Part shown: piece after piece, positions 15,798-23,905 of the stretch
How positions within the stretch are numbered: position 1 is the stretch's first letter
How the letters are laid out: each line of letters opens with the position of its first letter
DNA from: an uncultured Paracoccaceae bacterium
Lineage (GTDB): Bacteria > Pseudomonadota > Alphaproteobacteria > Rhodobacterales > Rhodobacteraceae
DNA: 64,000 nt
Assembly (NCBI GenBank): GCA_951812615.1
Contig: CATOSU010000002.1
Location: forward strand, 620,001 to 684,000
Reading direction: 5' to 3'
Position numbers and translations under genes: made by a program
Notes under the pieces: model-generated
What the model was told of the DNA's origin: nothing
Database searches by the model: none
What the model saw: the letters and a program-made list of their open reading frames with translations, nothing else

Positions 15798-17600
15798 TCA
15801 CCGCGCCGTCACCACGCCCAGGGCATCGGCCAGCGACAGCAACAGCCGTTCCGCCGTGCCGAGCCCGGCGCGAAATTCCAGAACCTCCCGCGCCGCCGCC
15901 GGATCGTCGGTGATCAGCCCGTCAACCCCGTGGGATATCATCCGTGACATTTCAAGAGGTTCGTTGACTGTCCAGACATAGAGAGCCTTGTCCGCACGGG
16001 CGGCCTCCCGTACCCGACGGGGCGTGGCCATGACGGTGCTCACCGCAACGAACTCTCCCTCCAGTCCGAAGAGATCGCCAATGCCGGTGGCCGCCAGAAC
16101 GCCGGCGGGCCAGTCAGGGCGCAGAGCCTTCATTTTTTGCACCGCGGGGTATTTGAGCGACATCACCGCAATCTGATCCGCCATGCCGGCCGCTTCCACG
16201 ATATCGACGACGCGCTGTTCGAGGTCGACATCGTGACCGTAGTATTTCAGCTCGATCAGCAAACCGGCACGGTCCCGGGTCTGTTCCAGCACGTCGCGCA
16301 GCAGCGGTGTGCGTTCGTCTGCAAAAGCCGGGTCAAAATTGCTGCCGATATCAATCGCGGCAAGCTGGCTCATGTCCGCGTCCCAAACCTTGAGGTCAAC
16401 GCCCGCGATCTTCATGAAATCACTGTCATGGATGACGATGACCTCGCCGTCAGCGGATTCCTGAACATCGATTTCGATCCAGTCGGATCCGGCTTCAATT
16501 CCGTGTTCGATGGCGGCCATGGTGTTTTCCGGCCGGTCCAGCGCCCCGCCCCGGTGAGCGATGATCTCCACCCGGTCCTTCGGCGCCACCGAACCCAGCA
16601 ACCAGGTACCGGCGATCAATCCGACCGCGGCCAGCGCGCCCAGCACCAGCGCGCCCAGCGCGGGATGCTCCAACGGCTGCTCGGAAGCTGCATCCGCCTC
16701 CTGCCGGTCCGCCGGGGGCAGGATCCGGTCGATCAGGCGGGCCAGCGCGGCGGTCGCAACCGCACTGAGAACGAGGTTGGCCAGCGTCCAGACCAGCGCG
16801 GCGGTCATTGTCAGTAAAAGTGCGGTGCGCAGGTTTGCACCAACCGGGACCAGCCCGGTGATGATCCCGGTTACGGCCCCGATGGCGGCCGCCAGCAACA
16901 GCCGGACAACGACCCAACCCGCAACCTGACGGGCGATGCGCATATGCCGGCCCTGAACGCGCGCGGCGCTCTCGGCAAAGGCGCGCGGAGCAGGGATGTC
17001 GGTGAACAGGATCAGGTGCACCGACAGCACCCACGACGTCAGCCGGATCACCAGCAGAACACCGCCCGCAAGCAGGAGAACCGCAATCAGCCCACCGATG
17101 CGCAGAAACTCGGGCGGCCGGTGGCTGAGATAGTAGTTAATGTCGAAATCGGTGAGGTAGGTCACGAACAGCCACAGGGACACGGCCACAAACGGCAAAA
17201 TCAGCAGCAGCACCCGCAGGACAAACAGAGCGGCGAAAACCAGCAACCGCCCCAGTCTCCGCACCACCTTTGCATAGGCGGCGCGAATCACCGTGCGGTA
17301 CCCGCCCGCGGCGCGCTGGGCCGACGCAGCCAGCGCAAAGCCCAGAACTTCGGCCACCAGTAGAACTGACAGAACGCCCACGGCGACGATCAGCCCGACA
17401 GGGCGCAGTGCAAAGGCGGCGATGTCCTGATCGGTCAGCGCCGCCTGATCGGACAGCGACACCGCCAGCCCGATCAGCCCGCCGGTGACCGGAACGATCA
17501 GGGCCAGCGCAAGGATCTGAACCGACAGATAAAGCCCGCTGAACAGCGCCCAGCGTTTCGCGGCGTATCCATAGGCTGCAATTATGCCGTCTTCACGCAT
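15798..17600 (-). CDS. Glycerophosphodiester phosphodiesterase with N-terminal membrane domain
   Basis: A 600-residue protein. Residues 1-340 hold about eight hydrophobic helices, the GDPD-associated membrane domain. Residues ~345-590 are a TIM-barrel GDPD with the catalytic motifs IIAHRGG, PENT, WIEIDVQ and VIHDSD. It should hydrolyse glycerophosphodiesters, releasing glycerol-3-phosphate and an alcohol, at the membrane. The start at 17600 follows a GGAGGAG ribosome site by 8 nt and is preferred to an ATG 10 codons upstream. The C-terminal region GVDGLITDDPAAAREVL is typical of GDPD. Confidence 0.9.
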   Translation of the reverse strand: MREDGIIAAYGYAAKRWALFSGLYLSVQILALALIVPVTGGLIGLAVSLSDQAALTDQDIAAFALRPVGLIVAVGVLSVLLVAEVLGFALAASAQRAAGGYRTVIRAAYAKVVRRLGRLLVFAALFVLRVLLLILPFVAVSLWLFVTYLTDFDINYYLSHRPPEFLRIGGLIAVLLLAGGVLLVIRLTSWVLSVHLILFTDIPAPRAFAESAARVQGRHMRIARQVAGWVVVRLLLAAAIGAVTGIITGLVPVGANLRTALLLTMTAALVWTLANLVLSAVATAALARLIDRILPPADRQEADAASEQPLEHPALGALVLGALAAVGLIAGTWLLGSVAPKDRVEIIAHRGGALDRPENTMAAIEHGIEAGSDWIEIDVQESADGEVIVIHDSDFMKIAGVDLKVWDADMSQLAAIDIGSNFDPAFADERTPLLRDVLEQTRDRAGLLIELKYYGHDVDLEQRVVDIVEAAGMADQIAVMSLKYPAVQKMKALRPDWPAGVLAATGIGDLFGLEGEFVAVSTVMATPRRVREAARADKALYVWTVNEPLEMSRMISHGVDGLITDDPAAAREVLEFRAGLGTAERLLLSLADALGVVTAR

Positions 17601-17667
17601 CTGGCAGGCTCCTCCGGCGGGTCGCTGCATTCAACGCCAGAACGGATGGCACCGCAAGAAGCGCGGC

Positions 17668-18099
17668 TCACTCCAACTCGGCCGCCAGCCGGAAACCGAT
17701 GCGGTTTGCCTCTGCGCTCTTGTCCAGCTTCGGCAGGGCCCGCAGGATCACGCTCAGCTGGCTGACATGCTGCACCAGCTGGGTCTTGGCCCCCGTCGGA
17801 TCGGTCCCGTAAAAGGTGATGATATCGGGGTCAAAAAACCCCATCCCCTCGATCCGCAGAACACCGGCGTCGGACCCGGCAAAGCCCATCGCGACCTCGT
17901 GTTCGCTGTCGAGCTGCTTTTCAAAGTTCTGGATGTAGAGGATCATCCGCTCATAGGCCCATTGTGCCGGACTTTTCTGAGCCACCGGTTTCTGCAGGCC
18001 TTTCGGCAATTCCTGAGCCGGGATCTGGGTGTCGGGATCCGCGTGAACCTCGTGCACGCGCGGCAGGTCCTGCGCCGCCTTATCGGATCCCTCTGCCAT
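17668..18099 (-). CDS. DUF6173 family protein
   Basis: A 143-residue cytoplasmic protein of unknown function. The conserved stretch KSPAQWAYERMILYIQNFE leads into a beta-rich half containing EVAMGFAGSDAGVLRIEG and FFDPDIITFYG. The start at 18099 is just downstream of the upstream MBL-hydrolase stop (18102-18104) and is preceded by AGGGGG, so the two genes are almost certainly coupled. An in-frame ATG nine codons earlier would overlap that gene. Confidence 0.75.
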   Translation of the reverse strand: MAEGSDKAAQDLPRVHEVHADPDTQIPAQELPKGLQKPVAQKSPAQWAYERMILYIQNFEKQLDSEHEVAMGFAGSDAGVLRIEGMGFFDPDIITFYGTDPTGAKTQLVQHVSQLSVILRALPKLDKSAEANRIGFRLAAELE

Positions 18100-18101
18100 C
18101 T

Positions 18102-19148
18102 CTACCCCCTGGTCTGATAGACCCATGCCCCGTCATCGCGGCGCGTGCGCGTGACCTGTCCTGTCTGATATAGATGACTCACATGCGCCACCGCTTCAAC
18201 CAGAGCGAGGCCATATTCGCTTTCTCCGATGGTCCGGCGGAACAGCGGGACAAAGCACTCGGACGCCGCCTTGGGCGTGTCGAGATGTTCCAGCAGCCGT
18301 TCCAGAGCGCTGTGATGGTTTTCCAGCAGTTGCCGCATCCGCAGGGGCGCCCCCGCGAAGGGCAGCTTGTGACCACCCAGCACCAACTGTTCCGGATTGG
18401 TCAGCAGGGCCAGACGCTCACAGCTTTCCAGCCAGTCGCCGACCGGATCAGCCATCGGTTCGGTGACGTAAACGCCAAGGTTGGGGCTGATCGACGGCAG
18501 GATCTGATCACCGGCCAGCACCAGATCGTCGTCGCGGCTCCAGAATGTCGCGTGTTCGGGCGCGTGGCCATTGCCGATATGCACATCCCAGTCGCGGCCG
18601 CCGAACCGGATCGTGTCATCCTGCTTGATCCGCGTAAATCCCAGCGGCATCGGCGCGACCATGTCGGCGAAATTGAACGGCCGCTCGGCAATCCGCTTTT
18701 CCAGAATGGCGGGATCCATGCCCGTTGTCCGCCAGAATTCCACGGTTTCGTCCGGTGCCTGCTCCTGTACATCCAGCGTCAGCATCCGGCCCAACAGCCA
18801 GCTGGTGCGGGTGGTGACCAGCTCGGCGCCGTGATCGCTCTGAAACCATCCGGCCAGCCCGATGTGATCGGGGTGGTGATGCGTGGCAATGACCCGCCCG
18901 ACCGGGCGCCCGTGCAGCGGACCGGCCAGCAGCGTATGCCAGATCTCCCGCGTCAGACGGGTGTCGAACCCGGTATCCACGATGGTCCAGCTGTCGCCGT
19001 CGTCCAGTGCGTAAATGTTGACATGATCCAGCTTCATCGGCAGCGGCAGACGCAGCCACAGCACACCGTCGGCAACCTCGATCGCCTCACCCTGCCCGGG
19101 AATGTCGCGGAAAGGGTATCTCAGGACCTCGGGGCGCATGCCATCCAT
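18102..19148 (-). CDS. MBL-fold metallo-hydrolase
   Basis: A 348-residue metallo-beta-lactamase-fold hydrolase. The metal-binding motif is ATHHHPDHIGLAGW (HxHxDH, about residues 88-101), preceded by WTIVDTGFDTRLT, with later ligand regions NGHAPEHATFWSRDDDLVLAGDQIL and LGGHKLPF. The C-terminal ~90 residues resemble the winged-helix tail of LACTB2-type enzymes. The substrate is unknown. It starts 3 nt after the acyl-CoA dehydrogenase gene, so the two form an operon with the DUF6173 gene. Confidence 0.88.
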   Translation of the reverse strand: MDGMRPEVLRYPFRDIPGQGEAIEVADGVLWLRLPLPMKLDHVNIYALDDGDSWTIVDTGFDTRLTREIWHTLLAGPLHGRPVGRVIATHHHPDHIGLAGWFQSDHGAELVTTRTSWLLGRMLTLDVQEQAPDETVEFWRTTGMDPAILEKRIAERPFNFADMVAPMPLGFTRIKQDDTIRFGGRDWDVHIGNGHAPEHATFWSRDDDLVLAGDQILPSISPNLGVYVTEPMADPVGDWLESCERLALLTNPEQLVLGGHKLPFAGAPLRMRQLLENHHSALERLLEHLDTPKAASECFVPLFRRTIGESEYGLALVEAVAHVSHLYQTGQVTRTRRDDGAWVYQTRG

Positions 19149-19151
19149 GTA

Positions 19152-20867
19152 TCAGGCCGCCAGATCGTCGGCGCTGAGCGCGTAGACATCATCGGCGCCC
19201 TGCTGCGCCTGTACCAGCAGCCCGGTATGCTCCGGAAGCAGCCTGCCGATATAGAACCGCGCCAGCGCCTCGCGCGGGCCGCCCTTGTCGGCCATCGCTG
19301 CAGACAGGTGGTAATAGGCGCCCAACACACGCGCAAAGGCGCGCAGATAGGGCACGGCACCGGCAAATCTCTGGTTCATGTCCTCTTCCCCGGTCAGCCA
19401 TTCGGTTGCTTCCCGCAGGCTTTCCGAGGCTTCCCAGACCGGTGCCGCCAGATCCGGCAGCGCCGAACGCGCGGCTTCGGTGCCTTCCTCGATCTCGTCG
19501 AGCAGGCGCGCGGCCTCTTCTCCGCCATCCATCATCTTGCGGCCGACCAGATCCATCGCCTGAATGCCGTTCGTGCCTTCGTAGATCGATGTGACCCGCA
19601 CGTCCCGCACGTATTGCGCTGCGCCGGTTTCCTCGATGAAACCCATGCCGCCGTGCACCTGAACACCCATCTGCGCCACGTCCAGCCCGACATCGGTGCC
19701 AAACGCCTTGGCGATCGGGGTCAGCAACGCCGCCCGCGCCTTCCAACCGGCGTCGCCGGTTGCGGTCTGCATGTCGATGGCAACGGCACAGGCCAGCGCG
19801 ATCGACCGCGCCGCGAAAATCTCGGCCTTCATGGTGGTCAGCATCCGCCGCACGTCGGCATGGTCCACGATGGTTCCGGTGCCTTCGCCCACCGGTGTCC
19901 GGCCCTGCCTGCGCTCCAGCGCAAAGGCCAGCGCGTGCTGATAGGCCCCTTCTGCGGCCCCGATCCCCTGACAGCCGACACCCAGCCGGGCATTGTTCAT
20001 CATGGTGAACATGGCGGCCATACCGTCATGTTCCTCGCCGATCAGCCAGCCGGTGGCGTTGTCATATTCCATCACGCAGGTGGGCGACCCATGCAGGCCC
20101 ATCTTGTGTTCAAGGCTGACCACTTTCAGGCTGTTGGCCACGCCCGGCTTGCCGTTTTCGTCCGGCAGACGCTTGGGCACGAGAAACAGCGAAATGCCCT
20201 TGGTGCCCGCCCGCCCGTCCGGCAGACGCGCCAGCACCAGATGGCAAACGTTTTCGGTGAAATCGTTGTCGCCCCAGCTGATGAAAATCTTCTGCCCCGA
20301 CACCGCATGGGTCCCGTCCCCGTTCGGTTCGGCCCGCGACCGCAGCGCGCCCACGTCCGAACCTGCCTGAGGTTCCGTCAGGTTCATGGTGCCGGCCCAT
20401 TCTCCGGACGCCAGCTTGGGAATATAGAGTTCCTTGATCGCATCGCTGGCATGGTGCTCCAGCGCCTCGATCTGGCCCTGACTCATCAGCGGAGCCAGTT
20501 GCAGCGACAGGCAGGACGCGCTCATCATGTCATTGACGCAGGACGCCAGCGACAAAGGCAGGCCCATGCCGCCATATTCCGGGTCGCCGTTAATCCCGAT
20601 CCAGCCACCTTCGGCAATCGCGTTCCATCCGTCCACGTAACCGGGCGATGTCCGCAGGACACCGTTTTCCAGAACGGCGGGATGCAGGTCGCCGTTACGC
20701 TGCAGGGGCGCCATCACTTCTTCGCACAGTTTGCCGGCTTCGAGCAGGATCGCGCTGACGACATCGCCGTCGGCTTCTTCGAAACGTTCTGTGCCGGGCA
20801 CCTGATCGTATCCAACCACATGGCTGAAGATGAACTCATAGTCTTTTACGGGCGCGCGATATGGCAT
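19152..20867 (-). CDS. Acyl-CoA dehydrogenase with C-terminal domain (DmdC-like)
   Basis: A 571-residue FAD-dependent acyl-CoA dehydrogenase of the long subfamily that includes methylmercaptopropionyl-CoA dehydrogenase (DmdC) of DMSP demethylation. Landmarks are MNLTEPQAGSDVGALRSRAE, ISWGDNDFTENVCHLVLARLPD, the FAD/ETF region QVHGGMGFIEETGAAQYVRD and the catalytic-base loop SIYEGTNGIQAMDL. The extra ~120 C-terminal residues match the acyl-CoA dehydrogenase C-terminal extension. Electrons would flow via ETF to the ETF-QO in this window. Assignment to DmdC rather than another long ACAD is not secure from sequence alone. Confidence 0.85.
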   Translation of the reverse strand: MPYRAPVKDYEFIFSHVVGYDQVPGTERFEEADGDVVSAILLEAGKLCEEVMAPLQRNGDLHPAVLENGVLRTSPGYVDGWNAIAEGGWIGINGDPEYGGMGLPLSLASCVNDMMSASCLSLQLAPLMSQGQIEALEHHASDAIKELYIPKLASGEWAGTMNLTEPQAGSDVGALRSRAEPNGDGTHAVSGQKIFISWGDNDFTENVCHLVLARLPDGRAGTKGISLFLVPKRLPDENGKPGVANSLKVVSLEHKMGLHGSPTCVMEYDNATGWLIGEEHDGMAAMFTMMNNARLGVGCQGIGAAEGAYQHALAFALERRQGRTPVGEGTGTIVDHADVRRMLTTMKAEIFAARSIALACAVAIDMQTATGDAGWKARAALLTPIAKAFGTDVGLDVAQMGVQVHGGMGFIEETGAAQYVRDVRVTSIYEGTNGIQAMDLVGRKMMDGGEEAARLLDEIEEGTEAARSALPDLAAPVWEASESLREATEWLTGEEDMNQRFAGAVPYLRAFARVLGAYYHLSAAMADKGGPREALARFYIGRLLPEHTGLLVQAQQGADDVYALSADDLAA

Positions 20868-20992
20868 GATGTACCTCGTCTGGCGACGTTGGGCTCGGCG
20901 GGCTTGGATTCTGAATACCCGGCCGCTATTGGTCCTATCCTGCTATTCAGAACAGCAGGTCCTTGCGCAACCAAAACGCAGCGTCACTGGAA

Positions 20993-21937
20993 ATGAGTCA
21001 AGAACCCACTTCGGTCCTTACCGCGGCCCCGTCCGATCTGGCACGGGCCGCTGCGCTGTTGCAGGCCGGCAAGCAGGTCGCCTTTCCGACGGAGACGGTT
21101 TGCGGGCTGGGTGCGGACGCGACAAGCGGAACCGCTGTCGCGGGCATCTTCGCGGCCAAGGACCGGCCCAGCTTCAACCCCCTGATCGTACATGTGGCCG
21201 ACACCGCTGCCGCCTGCGGCCTTGTCGAATGGCCGGAAACCGCCGCAAAACTGGCCGATGCGTTCTGGCCCGGCCCCCTGACACTGGTTTTGCCCCTGCG
21301 GCCGGGTCACCCGATTTCATCGCTGGTCACCGCCGGGCTGGACACGCTGGCGGTGCGTGTGCCCGCGCATCCCGCGGCACAGGCGCTGCTGCGGGCGTTC
21401 GGCGGCCCCATTGCCGCACCATCCGCCAACCGCTCGGGACAGATCAGTCCGACAAATGCTGCGCATGTCCTCGCCGGGCTGGGCGGCCGGATCGCAGCGG
21501 TGGTGGATGACGGCCCCTGCGTCGTGGGACTGGAATCGACGATTGTCGGCCTCGCGGACGGGCCGGTGCTGCTGCGCCCCGGCGGTGTTCCGGCAGAGCA
21601 GGTTCAGGCCGCGCTGAAAGTGCCGCTTGGCGCCGTGTCCCCGCAGGACGGCATCACCGCGCCGGGACAGTTGAAATCGCATTATGCCCCTGCCGCGCGG
21701 GTCACATTGAACCGCAAGTCCGCCGATCCCGGCGGCGTCCTGCTGGGGTTCGGCGATATCGACGGCACGCTCAACCTGTCACCCGGCGGCGATTTGGCCG
21801 AAGCCGCCGCCAACCTGTTCGACCACCTGCACCGGCTGGACCGGATGAACGCGCCCATCGCCGTGGCACCGATCCCGGAAACCGGGCTGGGCGCAGCCAT
21901 CAACGACCGGCTGCAGCGGGCAGCGGCGGAACGGTAG
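20993..21937 (+). CDS. L-threonylcarbamoyladenylate synthase (Sua5 type)
   Basis: A 314-residue enzyme that makes threonylcarbamoyl-AMP from threonine, bicarbonate and ATP for the t6A37 modification of tRNAs. The YrdC core contains GKQVAFPTETVCGLGADAT, KDRPSFNPLIVHV and SANRSGQISPT. The linker GQLKSHYAPAARV and ~100 further residues show the Sua5 two-domain form rather than the short TsaC. The ATG at 20993 is preferred over an upstream TTG at 20963. It is divergent from the acyl-CoA dehydrogenase. Confidence 0.94.
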   Translation: MSQEPTSVLTAAPSDLARAAALLQAGKQVAFPTETVCGLGADATSGTAVAGIFAAKDRPSFNPLIVHVADTAAACGLVEWPETAAKLADAFWPGPLTLVLPLRPGHPISSLVTAGLDTLAVRVPAHPAAQALLRAFGGPIAAPSANRSGQISPTNAAHVLAGLGGRIAAVVDDGPCVVGLESTIVGLADGPVLLRPGGVPAEQVQAALKVPLGAVSPQDGITAPGQLKSHYAPAARVTLNRKSADPGGVLLGFGDIDGTLNLSPGGDLAEAAANLFDHLHRLDRMNAPIAVAPIPETGLGAAINDRLQRAAAER

Positions 21938-21959
21938 GATCAGGCCGCCGGTCCGGCGT

Positions 21960-22517
21960 TCAGGCGTGACCGGCGGCGGCAGACAGCCCCTTGGGGTCAA
22001 CGCCCAGTGCCTTCAGCGCCGCATTCCATTTGCCGTCATCGTCACTGCCGAACACCAGTTGCGGGTCGGAATCCACGGTCAGCCACCCGTTCTGTCCGAT
22101 CTCGCTTTCCAACTGCATCGGCCCCCACCCGGCATAGCCCAGCATCATCAGGGCCCGTTCAGGGCCGTCGCCAATTGCGATGTCTTCCAGAATATCGAGC
22201 GTCGCCGTCATCGAAAAAGCATCGGAAATCTGCAGCGTCTGCAGGTTCGAGGTGTAATCGCCCGAGTGCAGGACAAAGCCGCGCGCGCTTTCCACCGGCC
22301 CGCCGTAATGCACCAGCCGGTCCTGGCCGGAACCGCCGGGTTCGATCTCCAGTTGCTCCAGCAGATCGAACAGCCGGACATCCGGCGCCGGCTTGTTCAC
22401 GATCAGCCCCATCGCGCCCTCGTCGGAATGGCTGCACAGGAACACGACCGAGTGCTCGAACCTCGGATCGCCCATTCCGGGCATCGCAATCAATAGTTTG
22501 CCGGTCAGATCAATCAT
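21960..22517 (-). CDS. YqgE/AlgH family protein
   Basis: A 185-residue member of the UPF0301 (YqgE/AlgH) family, of uncertain function. The start [20 protein letters not shown] at 22517 gives the normal family length and N-terminus; the frame is open 50 codons further but would run into the neighbouring promoter. Conserved segments are [33 protein letters not shown] and [16 protein letters not shown]. It is divergent from the DsbD-N-like gene. Confidence 0.9.
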   Translation of the reverse strand: MIDLTGKLLIAMPGMGDPRFEHSVVFLCSHSDEGAMGLIVNKPAPDVRLFDLLEQLEIEPGGSGQDRLVHYGGPVESARGFVLHSGDYTSNLQTLQISDAFSMTATLDILEDIAIGDGPERALMMLGYAGWGPMQLESEIGQNGWLTVDSDPQLVFGSDDDGKWNAALKALGVDPKGLSAAAGHA

Positions 22518-22665
22518 CGGAAAGGCACGAGTCGCTTGATGAAAATAGCTTTTTGACAGTTTGACGACGCCCTGCCCCATACGCAAGCACGGATCGTACC
22601 GGGTCGCGCGACGGGCTGACCGGAATGTGACTTGGATTTCAGCGCCGCGCACTCCAAATAGGGGC

Positions 22666-23469
22666 ATGCTTCGCGTTTTTCTGATCTCTGCCCTGTCGCT
22701 CCTGCTGGCCCCGGTCGTGGCCGCACAGGGACGGCTGAGCGATCTGGTGCAAATCTCGGTTCTCGACGGAGGGCAGACCGCGGATGGTCAGCAGCTGGCC
22801 GCGCTGCGGCTGACGCTCAAGGACGGATGGAAAACCTACTGGCGCGCGCCGGGCGATGCCGGCATTCCGCCCAGCTTCAGCTGGGACGGATCGCGCAATC
22901 TGCGTAGTGTCGATATTGTCTGGCCGGCCCCGGTGATCTTCGATCAGGGTGGGATGCGGTCGGTCGGCTATATCGGCCAGCTGGTTCTGCCGCTGATCAT
23001 CACGCCTGCACGGACCGGTGAAAAGCTGCGCCTCAAAGGTGAAATCGACTTTGGCGTCTGCAAGGACATCTGCGTTCCCGCCCGGCTGTCGTTTTCCGGA
23101 GAGCTGGACCCGGCCGCGAAACGAAACCCCGCGATTGCCGCGGCACTGGCGCAACGGCCGTTCTCGGCCCGCGAAGCCGGGGTGCGAAGCGCCACATGCG
23201 CGGTACGGCCCAGCGCCGATGGCATGAGAATTGAAACCCGCATCGACCTGCCGAAAGCCCGCGGCAAAGAGGTGGTGATCGTGGAACCGGGCAACCCGAA
23301 CCTCTGGGCCTCGGAAATGAGCAGCCGCCGGCAGGGCCGCGCATTGGTTTCCGTGGGCGAGGTGATCCATGGCGAAGGCCGCAGTTTCGCACTCAACCGT
23401 TCGGACATCCGCATCACTGTGCTCAGCCGGGGCCACGCGGTTGAGATCGATGGCTGCACGCCCGGGTAA
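22666..23469 (+). CDS. Periplasmic DsbD N-terminal-like protein
   Basis: A 267-residue exported protein with a signal peptide (about residues 1-19, ending VVAAQG). The rest resembles the N-terminal (alpha) domain of the thiol:disulfide interchange protein Dsb[19 protein letters not shown], then [13 protein letters not shown] and the Cys pair in [13 protein letters not shown] (C-x3-C). No membrane or thioredoxin domains follow, so it is a stand-alone domain that probably takes part in periplasmic thiol transfer. The Nudix gene start overlaps its 3' end by 20 nt. Confidence 0.85.
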   Translation: MLRVFLISALSLLLAPVVAAQGRLSDLVQISVLDGGQTADGQQLAALRLTLKDGWKTYWRAPGDAGIPPSFSWDGSRNLRSVDIVWPAPVIFDQGGMRSVGYIGQLVLPLIITPARTGEKLRLKGEIDFGVCKDICVPARLSFSGELDPAAKRNPAIAAALAQRPFSAREAGVRSATCAVRPSADGMRIETRIDLPKARGKEVVIVEPGNPNLWASEMSSRRQGRALVSVGEVIHGEGRSFALNRSDIRITVLSRGHAVEIDGCTPG

Positions 23470-23905
23470 CCGACCGGACAGGCCGCTTCTGGGAGCGCTC
23501 GCGGTGGTCCTGAAAGACGGCTGCGCCTTGCTGGCGCAACGTGGACGCGAACCGGACCCGATGCACTGGGGCTTTCCCGGCGGGCATGTGGAACTTGGCG
23601 AAACCGCGTTACAGGCGGCAGCGCGGGAACTGCGCGAGGAAACCGGGGTGATCGCAACGCCGCGGGAATACCTGACAAACGTGGATGTCCTGCGCCACGA
23701 TCCTGACGGCACCCCGGCCATTCACTACCTGCTGGCCGCCGTGCTGTGTGACTATGTCAGCAACTCACCGCAACCCGATGACGATGTCATCGCGACACGC
23801 TGAGTGCGGCTCGACGACATTGCCGGAGGTCATCTGGACATGCATCCCGCGGTTCAGGACGTGGCCGCGATGGCGCGTCTGCGCCTGCGTGACCCGATCC
23901 GGTAG
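23450..23905 (+). pseudogene. Nudix hydrolase interrupted by an in-frame TGA
   Basis: A Nudix hydrolase frame that starts at 23450 and would run to TAG at 23903-23905 (151 codons). The complete Nudix box GHVELGETALQAAARELREETGV follows VVLKDGCALLAQRG. After ...DDDVIATR comes TGA at 23801-23803, and the same frame then continues VRLDDIAGGHLDMHPAVQDVAA, the normal Nudix C-terminus. Family members usually have Trp at this point (ARW-x-LDDI), so the stop looks like TGG changed to TGA. The truncated product would have 117 residues. The 3' end overlaps the convergent RND gene by 52 nt. Confidence 0.75.

Noticed and set aside
19152-20867. Naming the acyl-CoA dehydrogenase DmdC with confidence
   Set aside because: The long ACAD subfamily has several members. 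No dmdA, dmdB or dmdD neighbour is present, so only a DmdC-like call is justified.
18174-20996. Very long open frame (about 940 codons) on the plus strand
   Set aside because: It lies antisense to the clearly recognisable MBL hydrolase and acyl-CoA dehydrogenase genes. High GC makes long shadow frames common, and the translation shows no family features.
23801-23803. Selenocysteine codon in the Nudix gene
   Set aside because: Nudix proteins have Trp, not Cys, at this position, and I see no obvious selenocysteine insertion structure after the TGA. A nonsense mutation or error is simpler.
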